Shown one piece after another: positions 1 to 9,958 of a stretch of 64,000 nt of DNA; within the stretch, counting starts at the first letter, position 1, and each line of letters opens with the position of its first letter. Position numbers and translations under genes: made by a program. Under the pieces are notes generated by a model that saw only the letters and a list, made by a program, of their open reading frames with translations, searched no databases and was not told the origin of the DNA. The stretch is from Calocera cornea HHB12733. Lineage: Eukaryota > Basidiomycota > Dacrymycetes > Dacrymycetales > Dacrymycetaceae. The stretch lies in the NCBI GenBank assembly GCA_001632435.1, contig KV423939.1:68223-132222 (forward strand). The letters run 5' to 3'.

Positions 1-196
1 CCCTTAACAGCGCGCTGCCGGCGCGGCGGCGGCTTGGCATACGGTACACAACGCCGAATACAGTGTCAGAGACAGTCATTTCTGTAAGACGTGTGATGAT
101 TGTAGCAGAACAACATATGAAAGTATGAAACCAGGGCCTAATGTGAGTTTGACAGTCCTACCCTGCTTATCTCTAAAGGACTCGGAGCCGACATCA

Positions 197-768
197 TTAG
201 TTGGGAGTCACGACGTAGGGGTCGTCCTCCAAACCACTCCCAGAGGATATGGTGCCCGATTTGTTGCTCTCCCCCTGAGACCCTTCACCAATGGTACCGT
301 GCTGTGTGTATGAGCTGCTACCATGGAGATTGATGCTAGCAAATTCAGCAGCCAACTAATAAAGTTCAGGTTTTCGATAAGTATATGCACATACTTGAAC
401 AGAGCATGAGTTGCTTACATTTGCATCTTGGGCCTGTGCTGCCTTCGCCAACTCAACAGCTTGCATGGCCTTCTCACGCTTCTCCATCTCACTCTCAAGC
501 TGCCATGGTATTTGTATAAGCACATTTGTGAGGACGGATAGGGTAGATTGTTTCATACCTCATTGTACTGTGCAAGAGTAATCAGCCCAGCACGAAGATG
601 GTCTTGCCAGTTGCTCATGCGGGCTTGAACACAGTCATAAACCTCTTTATGGGCTTCAATATCGACACCGTAGCTCCAGAGATAGTATGCGACCGTTCCA
701 CTTTTCAGGATATTGATTGTGGATTCATAGTACATCTGAACTTCATCGGCCGACATGATGTGGGACAT
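197..768 (-). CDS. Hypothetical protein, 149 aa, three exons
   Basis: Exons on the minus strand are 768-559, 499-419 and 355-197 (stop TAA). Both introns have GT..AG ends (gtatga..ggcag and gtaagc..attag) and all phases are zero, so the joined frame is open for 149 codons. The N-terminal part is rich in Tyr and Trp, the middle (EKREKAMQAVELAKAAQAQ) is a predicted short coiled coil, and the C-terminus is Gly/Ser-rich. The frame is open a little above the chosen ATG but has no earlier ATG; a TATAAG box 132 bp upstream supports this start. I do not recognise the family. The splice structure is well supported; function is unknown. Confidence 0.6.
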
Positions 769-899
769 CACTTGGGACTGTTGCCTCAGTGAGTGCTCCG
801 TGTACCAGTAAGGGAGGCTCACCAACTAATTGTGAACGGTGAGGGATAGGTGACTGATGTGACGAGAGATGTGCTCGTCTGCTCTAGACGCGGGAGCTA

Positions 900-905
900 C
901 TTATA
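900..905 (-). promoter_or_regulatory. TATA box of the 197-768 gene
   Basis: The minus strand reads TATAAG here, 132 bp before the ATG at 768. The spacing leaves a leader of about 100 nt. Position and sequence only; no other promoter element was identified. Confidence 0.35.
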
Positions 906-1716
906 TGCACCAACCTGTGTGCAGTGGGCCGGGGGACTTCTCTCACCTGCAAAGCCCACTTCCCCGTCCAATTGGTCTAGCATATTCTGAAGCCTTGTGC
1001 CCTCTTACTAGGTGGTACAGACTGTGCCGAGCCTTGCCGAGTCCCTGACCCGGGGAAGATGCAAAGAGATTTGGAGGTGTGACGCGCGTGTAAAAATAAA
1101 CCGCATCCCCCCAGTACGGATGGGCCCCGGATACTCCTGCTAGGCCAAACTGCATATGCTTTGGCCCACCATGTATGTCTGTGCACCAACCAATAGCAGA
1201 AGCCTAGTGCACACCGATGTCTGAAAGGATGTCAACAACACAGCTCTATATACCTGCTAATCCATTGTGAACCCATAGCAGCCCGAGCAAGGCGAGCGTT
1301 CACAATGCTGTACTATCCCTACAAAGACCCCGGGCACTCCGACGAGGATCGATTAATCACATTTTCAGGGAGCCTCTTTCTACGGGCAGGGGTTGAAGTT
1401 CTAGAGAAGCTTCTGGACTCCTGCGGGTCTGCCAACGATCACTACCGTCTGGGCTGCTGATGTGTGCAAACTGCTGCGGCTGTCACCACTACGAAAGCTG
1501 AGAGGTCTGACACATGCTGCTTACGTTCCTGATGGTCTGTGGCAAGCTGGCCGACATGGGCGACGTTTGCTGTTGTGCCGGTCACCCGTTTCGTTCTCCT
1601 CTCTCACTGGTCTCTCGCCGGTCTCTCGCTGGCTTCGGTTTCTGTCACCACCACTCCGCTCGCTGACACTCCGACAAACCAATATCATTACCCACCCTGC
1701 CGCTATTGGGAGCGAC
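906..1716. other. Intergenic, no supported gene
   Basis: Short overlapping reading frames only, with no splice-consistent extension. Around 1590-1640 there is a short CT-rich imperfect repeat (tctctcactgg, tctctcgccgg, tctctcgctgg). Confidence 0.5.
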
Positions 1717-3201
1717 ATGCCGACCTCGCCTCGCTCCTCGCACATCCTGCCTCCCGGAGCCAGTGCTCCACTCCCTGCCGACCTCGCCCACATCCCTCTC
1801 CGCCGGCGCCTCAGAGACACACTCTCTCTTCGTCGCTACGCGCTCCGGAACAACGCTGGTCTGCTGCCCCGGAGCGCGCGCGACGCCCTCGACTCCCCAC
1901 CGCCTGTCGCGGCCCAGAGCTCCACCTCCGGCGATCCGATCGGCCGGGGTGGGAAGATGCACACTGGCGGGAGGCTAGCAGAGGACGAGGGAAGACCGAC
2001 CGATGCGGCCGTCCTCCCCGTCGCTACGCAATCTCGGCCAGTGTGCGATGATGGAGCGGTCCGCTCGGTCCAAGCAGGTGCGCCGAGCAGTGTCGATGAG
2101 TTGGAGCCGAGCTGACAATCCAATAGAGAACCATGTCGATATTCCGGGGCCGTCGTATCGTCATGGATGGATACAGCTCGAGACGACAGAGGAGAGAGAA
2201 GCGCGACATGCCGTCCAAGAAGTGCTGCTGCCATTTGGTGCGTAGACCGTGGCGTCCAGTCTGCCGGAAAGCGCTGACAGGTTTTCCCAGTCGAAAACCA
2301 CATTTCGCCACCAGCGGATACCGGAATAATACCACGAATGACATTAGCTCGATATGCGCCAAGAATTCGAGACCGTCACGAGCCGCAGACAGTGTACAAC
2401 GACCTTAGAGCCCGTTCGGTAAAAAGATAGCTCAATCTGCAAGATACAATCTGGGTACCTGCGCAGAGACCGAGATACGATCTACCCGAAATCGTGATCT
2501 GGGGCGGGCGTCTCGCGTTCGGCAGCAGCGAGATCTGGCTTGCTCAATCTGGAGAGCCGCTTTTCTCCATCAGGGCGGTCAGTCCCGGGTTGTTTTGAGG
2601 GGGCAACGCTATGGAAAGGTAGTGATAAGTCAGGGGCAAGGTCACGGGCAGAGTGATAATTTCATGGAAATACAAAGGGTGACGACATGCCGTCGTGCCG
2701 GTGATTCTGGCATGTGCTTCTGGAAAAAGGAACTTTACATTCAAGGGAGCAGGGACGCGAGATTCAGATTGAGGTCCGAGATACAGGTCCAGACCTGTAT
2801 CTCGAATTTGGTGTAAATTCTCAACCTCGATCTTGCCTGTATCCCTTTCCCGAACGCGCCAAAATCTTCGGGGCCAAAACGGGAGTATCTCTGCAGATTC
2901 ACCCCCCAGATACAGCCTGAATCTCGTTACCGAACGGGCTCTTAGCACCGATCGCACGGTAGGGAACGCGACCGACGTGTACAAACAAGATCCCGCGCAA
3001 GACCGACACGTCGCAGCGCTTGAGCACCATACCGCGGAAGATATACGCTCTGCCGAGAGGAAACGGTTGTGGGCGGAGATAGACGACTGGCCTCGCGAGG
3101 AAGATTGGGAAGATCCGAGCGCAGAGCCAAGAGAAGATGATGAAGAAGGAGCCTCTGAGATGTATGAGTACACGGTCGATTATGAGGCGTGGGATCCATG
3201 A
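1717..3201 (+). pseudogene. Unknown protein gene interrupted by a MITE
   Basis: Exons 1717-2077, 2127-2237 and 2291 onward join in phase at gtgcgc..aatag and gtgcgt..cccag. The third exon reads ..TVYNDL at 2404-2406 and is then cut by a 534-bp MITE with a TTA duplication. After the MITE the same frame resumes as STDRTVGNATDVYKQ and runs to a stop at 3199-3201. Without the MITE and one TTA the gene would encode about 281 aa. With the MITE in place, a stop (TAG, 2428-2430) lies seven codons inside it. The C-terminal half is acidic and Trp-containing (WAEIDDWPREEDWED). Family and function are not recognised. That the frame matches on both sides of the insertion is seen; that the gene is inactive is inferred. 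Confidence 0.6.
2408..2941. mobile_element. PIF/Harbinger (Tourist-like) MITE, 534 bp
   Basis: Perfect 15-bp terminal inverted repeats: GAGCCCGTTCGGTAA at 2408-2422 and its reverse complement at 2927-2941. They are flanked by TTA on both sides (2405-2407 and 2942-2944), the 3-bp duplication typical of PIF/Harbinger elements. Subterminal sequences are loosely similar in inverted orientation (CTGCAGAGATAC-like blocks). An internal 13-bp stem with a 2-nt loop lies at 2777-2804. No transposase frame is present, so it is non-autonomous. It sits inside the coding sequence described at 1717-3201. Confidence 0.85.
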
Positions 3202-3535
3202 GCGGTCGTATACAGTGTCTAATTAGCATAGCCTTAGTATCCGACGGCCTGGGCGGATTTGTGGCCTGTGTGGCCAGGTATTTCGCGACGGGCCAGTCTC
3301 GTCAAAGACGCCGCGTATGACTACGGGCGCAAAGGCTTGACGTAAGATTGGACCCCGATGGGTGGCTATGCGAGTCGGCGAATTCTTCCGCCTTTGGTAG
3401 GGCACGAAAGGCAAAGGGCAAAAGGAGAGCGGTCCACGAGCAAATACTGGCCATACTCGACTCTCACAAAGCGCATATATCTCACTTACCTCGCTACCTC
3501 ACCGCTGCTTCTGATCATCCGATTGACACCTGAAT

Positions 3536-4660
3536 ATGGCAAAGGGCAAGAACAACAAGCGCAAATCGACCGCTGCGTCCACTGCTTCACATACGAAAGC
3601 ATCGCCCACGTCTCAGGCACCACCGCTCCCTACGTCGATACCTTCGAATTCTGCCGCAGCCCCCTCATCGAATCATGTCGTACCGAAGCACACGAACTCG
3701 GCAGAGCATCCTGGAGCACCGCCGCTACAGTGGACGTTCCTGGACGAGTACATCAAGACTGCCGCATACATCCCATCGTGCATCGGAGAGAGCAAGGAGC
3801 TCGTCTACTTAACCCAACGCGATATCGCACTAGCCAAGCTGGACATTCTGGGAAAGCATATAGTGGAGAGGATGCCGGACTTTGAGGAGAGTCGAAAGAG
3901 AGGGCAGTTACAGGAGGACCAGTATCAGAAGGTGCGTCCCGTTGCATGACGCGACTTGCGCCTACTGACAGGCCGCTAGTTCAAAGACATGGAGCTCGCG
4001 TATCGAGCGAAGATGCAGGCGACGGATGCTGCACTTGCAGCAGCTCCGGGGTCTGTGACCAAGACCGATACGAAAGGAAAGGGCAAGTCGGCGGCGCTCG
4101 CGCTGCCGTTCCCACCCTATGGGCATCCACAGCCCTATTGGTCTCCAACGCCAGAACAACTCGCCTCTCCCAGCCTCTCCAAGTACACGCCAGGCGACAT
4201 CCAAATACTCGCCGACCTCGTCCAACACGCGATACGCCCGCCTCCTGGATGGAAAGACCGAGAGGAAGCACACGTCGAGTCGAACCACTACCGGCCGTAC
4301 GCATACACGAGCGACTATGTCGCGCTGTGTATGATCCGAAAGATGCATTCATATGTGTCTATGGCGAGGAGAGGGGAGTTGACCCAGAAGGAGTTGGACC
4401 AGGTGAGCAACCTCACTCTTTCCTACCATCGCCTCTCTAATTCATGGTTGTAGGTCAAGGCAGTCGCGCGAGAACATGCGTTGAAGGTTCTCGCCCGTCA
4501 TGCGCGTACGCAAGCGAGTGGTGTGGACGAAGCGACGCAGCAGCTAGCGAACATGGCTTTAGCACCAAGTCCGACAGGCGGGGGTGATGGGGCGGGAATG
4601 AACGGGGATGCTGCTGGGAATGCAGCGGGCGGGAAGGCGAAGCGGAAGGGGGGGAAGTAG
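3536..4660 (+). CDS. Hypothetical lysine-rich protein, 341 aa
   Basis: Exons are 3536-3931, 3980-4402 and 4454-4660 (TAG). Introns start gtgcgt and gtgagc, end ctag and gtag, and all junctions are phase 0. The protein begins MAKGKNNKRKS and ends KAKRKGGK, so both ends are basic and could act in nuclear or nucleolar localisation. A Ser/Pro/Thr-rich linker occupies about residues 10-60. The centre (about residues 62-290) is the likely folded part, with several aromatic stretches. No catalytic motif is visible and I do not recognise the family. The gene structure is secure; the function is unknown. Confidence 0.75.
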
Positions 4661-5229
4661 GTCGCAGGAGGCTGAAGCCTGACGTCACGGTGCTGTATTT
4701 CCATCTTGCAATTTTGATTCGTCAATGCATCTGTTGACACACTTGCGTCCCATTCGGCCGCCGATCACTGGGATACTTGGCCTTGATGAATGGCGATTCC
4801 ATGATGGCACAACTGTCGACAACCACCGGCTCCGAAGACGGCGGCGAGCGGACGCTTGTTGATGCTGCCGAACAAGCCTCCTCTCTTCGGATTATCCCGC
4901 TTCGGCACAATGTGTACTGCTAGCTCGGCCCCCGTTGGAAGCGGTACTACTGCGAGCGTCGCCGAAGCTTCCGCGAAACATTACCACGATCTTGCTTTCG
5001 GGTCCGAATATCGCAAATGAGCGAGAAGTGTTGGGTGCTGCTGTGTTATACCTCCCGGATAGGCCACTGTCGATGTACGGGATGTCGGGACAACACCTGG
5101 TTCTGCTTCGAATGTTCTCTTCTGTTGCCTGGCTTCTGTTTTGGGGGCTCGGTGCGCATATACTTTGCGATCGGGAGCGAGTACTACGAGGTGTACGGCC
5201 CCATCTGTTATCTCCCACCTCCCGGGTAC
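4661..5229. other. Intergenic, nothing recognised
   Basis: The frame leading into the first hydrophobin is open back to 5017, but its sequence does not look like a signal peptide or a conserved exon. No other feature was identified. Confidence 0.4.
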
Positions 5230-5707
5230 ATGCCGATGCTGCATCTCTCTGTTCTCCCTCTGATCGCCAGTCCTTGGTCGCTGCTCGGATTCTGGCGGTT
5301 TAACGGCAGACGGAGCTGTACTCGCGCTGCGACGGTCTTGAAGACAACAGTGCGTATTTTGCCGTCCATTTGATGCCCCGATTCACTCATGCCCCGACTA
5401 TTATTCGCAGTGTTGTGCTGAAATCAGCTCGGAGGTCCCGTCTCAAGATCCGGGGCTTGACACAGCGGTAGTGTCACTTCTAAATGACGTCGGTGCGACG
5501 TTGTCCAGCATTCAAGGCCTAGTTGCCGTGAACTGCGTCCCCCTCCACAACAACGGCGAAACCTGGCACGGACCGCGTGCCCGATTTCATTGGCCATCAT
5601 TGAATCCATGCTCCATCAGTGCAATCACGTCGGTGTGTTGCTCACAGATGCTTATCGAAAGCGATCTCGGACTCGACTGTGCTGCTGCAACCAGCAGTGC
5701 CAGCTAA
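5230..5707 (+). CDS. Class I hydrophobin-like protein, about 138 aa
   Basis: Exon 1 is 5230-5349 and exon 2 is 5411-5707 (TAA); the intron runs gtgcgt..cgcag in phase 0. Eight cysteines follow the hydrophobin order: C1 in RRSC, then CC at the start of exon 2, C4 in LVAVNC, C5 in NPC, CC in SVCC and C8 in LGLDC. The CC-to-C4 spacing is 39 residues, at the long end of the class I range, and the C5-CC spacing (8) is longer than usual. The N-terminal MPMLHLSVLPLIA is hydrophobic and may be the signal peptide, but this start is uncertain. Such proteins are secreted and self-assemble at air-water interfaces. A second hydrophobin lies 640 bp downstream on the same strand. The long C1-CC gap (10) and weak signal peptide leave open that the gene is decaying. 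Confidence 0.6.
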
Positions 5708-6346
5708 ACATGATCGTCGATCTGCTACGAAATGTCATGCTCGCTGCCATGTCCCGCGGCTTCTTCCTGGTGTGGTCGAAATGTACTCTTGATCTGGAAC
5801 GCCGTTCACCATATGTGCTGACGAAGATGGAAGGCACCATCATCTGAAACGGCATCAATGTTGCCATGCGCATAACAATCTGCCTAGCGACCTGGAAACG
5901 GGATGCGGCATAATGCACTAAAATGCTTCTCTCTGGTTCATCTCGACATTTGAAAGCGGGCCTCTTACCTTTTGCAGCGCTTCGCCGTCTAATTTATCCT
6001 TGCTCGTCTCCTCTCGGGATACTCATCAACCGCGGGCATCATGCCGAGTTAGCCTTCTGCTGCGTTAGCTGTCTTGGAACCGAACGGGTCAAAAGCCTTC
6101 GCATCTCGGATGCGAGAACTCAATCGCTTGCGGAGATGTCGACTTGAGAGCGAGCATGCAGTCGGATATGACTCTTTGTTGTGCATGCGGCAGATGAGAG
6201 TCTACAATCAGCTTCTTTTCGACTTGTGCTTGTTCAGACAGGCTCGGTAAACGTATAAGAGAGCACTAACATGTCACTCATCTCGCAGCAAAGCAATCCT
6301 CATTCACCGTTACCAAACCCGAAGACGAGACTCGCCTATCAATACC
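5708..6346. other. Spacer between the two hydrophobin genes
   Basis: No supported coding exon. It presumably holds the promoter of the second hydrophobin; the leader just before 6347 is A/C-rich. Confidence 0.4.
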
Positions 6347-6824
6347 ATGCAGCTCTTCTCTGTTCTCGTCATTATGCCCCTCTTGGCTACCACCCTAGCG
6401 AGAGTTGCTCCTCGCCAGGATAACGGTAACAACGGCCTTAACTCCCGTTGCAGAGGTGACTTCGGCAATGGTAAGTTACCTTCTTCAATACTCGCAACGG
6501 TCGTGTCTGATTGTGCCATGACAGCGCTGTGCTGCGACAAATTCGGCGATCCAAAGAAGGATGTGGGTCTCGTGGGAGATATTATGGGAATCCTTGTTGC
6601 CGCCGGCAAGTCTCTACAAGACGTGGAAGGACTGGTCGCAGTGTCGTGCCACCCCTTTGTCCAAGGATGGTTAGTCAACAGTTGTCTTCGCTCGAAGTTG
6701 TGATGTGATTCTCAGGCACCTTCACAGCGCTGGTAGCCCCCCTGTATGCTGCTCTTCAGAACTTGGCAACGGCCTGATTGGACTCGATTGCGCTGGGATT
6801 CATGATGTTCCATCCAACAAGTAA
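6347..6824 (+). CDS. Class I hydrophobin, 121 aa
   Basis: Exons are 6347-6470, 6525-6669 and 6728-6824 (TAA). The N-terminus MQLFSVLVIMPLLATTLA is a clear signal peptide. The cysteine pattern is SRC, ALCC, VAVSC, QGC, VCC and GLDC, the eight cysteines of a hydrophobin. The second intron must end at ttcacag (6727): this joins TG to C and makes cysteine 5. The acceptor 12 nt upstream would give Trp-His-Leu-His-Ser and lose it. The C4-C5 gap is only six residues, shorter than in SC3-type proteins. The product should be secreted and coat hyphae or spores. It is the tandem neighbour of the 5230-5707 gene and clearly the better conserved copy. Confidence 0.85.
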
Positions 6825-7325
6825 GCGCGCGAAGCGCTGTCCAGCCTCACAAACACGCTGCTTCACAACAGTGGCCACCTTACAGTTCAGTCGACAACTT
6901 GCGTTATTTCTATTTCAGACCCTTTATTAGTCGCTTTTTTAAAAAATCGCTTCTCTTCGCTGTTAGACATCTGTCTCTAATCACAGTTACCGTTATTTCG
7001 TAATTGCTCATGCGTACCGTATCGAGACCGTTGACATACTCGATCTTCTGACCGTGACGTGTCTACTTCGTTAAAGGAGGCCCCAAAACAAGGAGGCAAA
7101 GTGCGTCCATCGTTTCCCCGGCGAAACGACGGTCCTGACGGGCTGAATAAGCTGACCGCCATTAGGTTATTTTGAGGTCAGGGACGATGAATGACATTGA
7201 CTGCCCACCACGCTCGGGTCACAAGCCGGACGTAAGCCGTCAAGTCACATGAAGAGGCATGCTCTCAATACTTGCTGGCTGTCTCCTACGACCGTTCTCT
7301 CTCGTTTGAACGACACCTGAGTTCA
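6825..7325. other. Intergenic, nothing recognised
   Basis: Short T-rich and mixed-sequence spacer after the hydrophobin stop. No coding exon is supported. Confidence 0.4.
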
Positions 7326-8382
7326 ATGGCGGTCAACTACACCACTTCGAAGCTGAACGTGGCCGGTCTGGAGGTCAGCGTGTACAAGAACTACACGCTC
7401 GGCGACGACATCGCGAAGCTGCCCGTCGCTGTCATCCTGCTCACCCATGGCCGTACAGGAAAGCATGATGACGAGGCAATGCTGAAGATTGTCGACCGCA
7501 CCTTTGAGTTCGTCAACGAGAAGCGGAAGGTGGAGAAACCGTCACACGATCTTGTGATCGTTTCTTTCGTAAGTAAATGAGATGGCTTCTCGACTCTGCG
7601 ACTGATCGGCACCACTAGGACCACCGCAATCACGGCCATCGCACGGTCAATGCGGAGAACAACCGCGCATGGGGCGCAAAAGGCACGCCGGACGGCGGGA
7701 ACGATACCCACGCGTACGTGTTGTGATCGCTCGCTCGACCTGCCGCATTGCTGACGACGAATCAGGATGGACATGTACGGGATCTTCACCGGTACAGGGA
7801 GGGACATCTCGTTCCTGATCGACTTCCTTCCACCCTACCTGTATCCCAACGATGAGCGGACGATCGATGTCTGGATAGCTGCTGGTGTGTCGTTGGGAGG
7901 ACATGCGACATGGGTCGCGCTGGCGAACGGTACGCCCCTCCGCCCTGGAGTCGTCCTACCACACACTGACTCCCCCCCTAGAACCCCGCATCACCATCGG
8001 TATCCCCATCATCGGATCGCCGAACTACATCAAGCTCTTCCAGATGCGCTCGGTCGACCGGAACACGCCCTTCGCGCCTCCCTACGTGCCCAAGTCGATG
8101 CTCGCCCTGATGGAACGGCTCGACCCGGCCCAGCTGCCGAACACGCTCGACGCGCCGGGTAACCCATACATCGGGAAGAAGATCCTCATCCTTTCCGGCG
8201 CGGAGGACAAGTCGGTGCCGCACTCGGCCGGGGCGGAGTATATCGATCAGCTGGAGGTCGGGCCGTTCGGCGTCAAGGAGGTGTTCGTGCAGCCCGCGAC
8301 GGGGCATACGACGACGCCGGAGATGCGGGAGAAGATGGCCGAGTTCCTGTGGAAGTACGCGCTCGGACCGGGGACCGCGTGA
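7326..8382 (+). CDS. Alpha/beta hydrolase, 300 aa
   Basis: Exons are 7326-7568, 7619-7713, 7766-7929 and 7982-8382 (TGA), joined at GTAAGT and GTACG donors with consistent phases. Fold landmarks are visible: LLTHGRTG near residue 40 (HG oxyanion turn), nucleophile elbow GVSLGGH, acid residue in GAEDKSVP near residue 250, and the histidine in ATGHTTTP near residue 280. That gives a Ser-Asp-His triad as in serine hydrolases of the fungal AB-hydrolase type. There is no signal peptide, so it is probably cytosolic. The substrate cannot be read from the sequence; esterase or peptidase activity is possible. The ATG at 7326 is the first in frame; the frame opens slightly upstream without another ATG. 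Confidence 0.85.
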
Positions 8383-9592
8383 GGTGCCGAGTCTGGTGCT
8401 GTGAGGTCGGAGAGAGAAAGAAATGCAAAGATCTAGTGCATCCTATCAATGACGTTTGTGATGATACGTTTCGTCGCGTCGTAAGGTACGCGCGTTCTTG
8501 ACACATCTGCGGCCTGCTTGTGTCCCCTCACTCTTCGTCCGCGGCGTGTTCACCGTCTGATGTTCTTCCTCTAACCCGGATCGGAATCGATTGTGCTGCG
8601 GCAGCCGATGTCCGACCCCACGACGAAGCGTGTCGCACTAGCAATCTGCGATCCTCACTGCTGGCGCAAACATGTCATGTCATGTCCCGACCTTGCACTA
8701 CTGCACATGACTCGCCCGGCACCCACGCCCCGATCCTCTCACCCCCAGCTTGCCCACACCGTTGCGCCACCGCCCCACAGCAGCCCCCAACCCATGAGTC
8801 TGCAATATCACCGCCATAGGAAGTTAGCAGGGGCGCTCTATAGGCTGCCATTCCGATAGATTTGGAAGGGGAGGGGGCGGCGTCAGCTGCTACCAGCAGG
8901 CGCACCGGGCGGACGACGGGCACAGACAGTCCTTGTACAGGCCCCACCGGGTGACCCTCGAAGTGAACTTTCTAACCACTGGCGCCGCGGCAGCCTCGCT
9001 AAAATAGCCCCTATTACAGAGCACACATTCATCCCTTCTCGCAGACCAAGGGACCACGGCACAGGGGCTGGGGTCGGTGAGGGGCGAAGGATGAACCTTC
9101 ACCCGGCGCCGAGCGCGAATGCGAGCGCCCAGGAGTGGTCTAACGCGGGTGGGGTGCTGATCGTCCCCCAACAGGGTGCTAAGTAAGCACTACGGTAGCA
9201 CGTATGCTCATTTGGCTTCTGAGCGGCCTGATTCCTCGTTGCTATCGTGTGAGATGCAGGCTCAATCGCCGCCGCTTGGCAGGGAAGGGACCAAAGGACG
9301 CGCCCGGAGAAAGTTCCAGTGCTCGCGCTTCCGAGCTGCGGCCGGCGCGGCCGGTTGCCGAGCGCAGTACTTACCACTCGTGCTGCCGGGTTAGGGTGAG
9401 AGCCGCGAGCCGCGAGCCGCTCATGACCCGCTGCTGCCGCAGAACTCAAATCTCGCACTCACTGCATGTCAGGGTGCAATTTCCTGGGTGGAGTTTAGCC
9501 CCGTCAGGTGGGCTTTCGGGACCCGTTCCGGTCTCTAGCCGAGTTGGGCTCTGCTACATGCCTCTTTAGGCGATTCCAGCCCATCTGGAGGG
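8383..9592. other. Intergenic, no supported gene
   Basis: GC-rich spacer between the hydrolase and the composite transposon. Open frames of about 100 aa overlap on both strands, and none shows a splice pattern or a motif I recognise. Confidence 0.45.
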
Positions 9593-9726
9593 GCTGTCCT
9601 AGTTAGATAGCTTAGTGAATAAATTTACCTTTCAAAACATATCAGTCGAGGGGGAATTGCGCGCGCCGAGGACAACTCTCCTCCTCGCGTGTCGCTGGTA
9701 AAGGGCGTTCGAGCCCGTCTTAGTTA

Positions 9727-9823
9727 CAACCTGCATTAGGCAGGTTGGTATGTAATCGTTCTGGTCGTAAAGACCAGAACATTGCTTGGTATGTAATCGT
9801 TCTGGTCGTAAAGACCAGAACAA
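9727..9823. repeat. Core-hairpin repeat, copies 1 and 2 (direct)
   Basis: Core GGTATGTAATCG at 9747-9758 and again at 9788-9799. Copy 1 is preceded by stem aacctgc/gcaggtt (9728-9746). Both copies are followed by the stem gttctggtc/gaccagaac with loop gtaaa. Confidence 0.9.
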
Positions 9824-9958
9824 CGTATTTCATTGAAATTTCTCGTTATGGCCGCTGCAGGCCAGCCAATAAGTTAATCACATTGCGCAAATGCATGAGT
9901 CTGTAAGAAAGCTTCGCAGTACGCCGCCGTAGTATCCAGCAAGTCTCCCCTCCCCTTC

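Noticed and set aside
1462..2115. A single 217-codon open frame as an independent gene
   Set aside because: The part from 1717 is better explained as exon 1 of the spliced, MITE-broken gene; the part before has no coding features.
2404..2945. The MITE acting as an intron (donor in left TIR, acceptor at cttag)
   Set aside because: The junctions possible with these sites do not keep the downstream frame.
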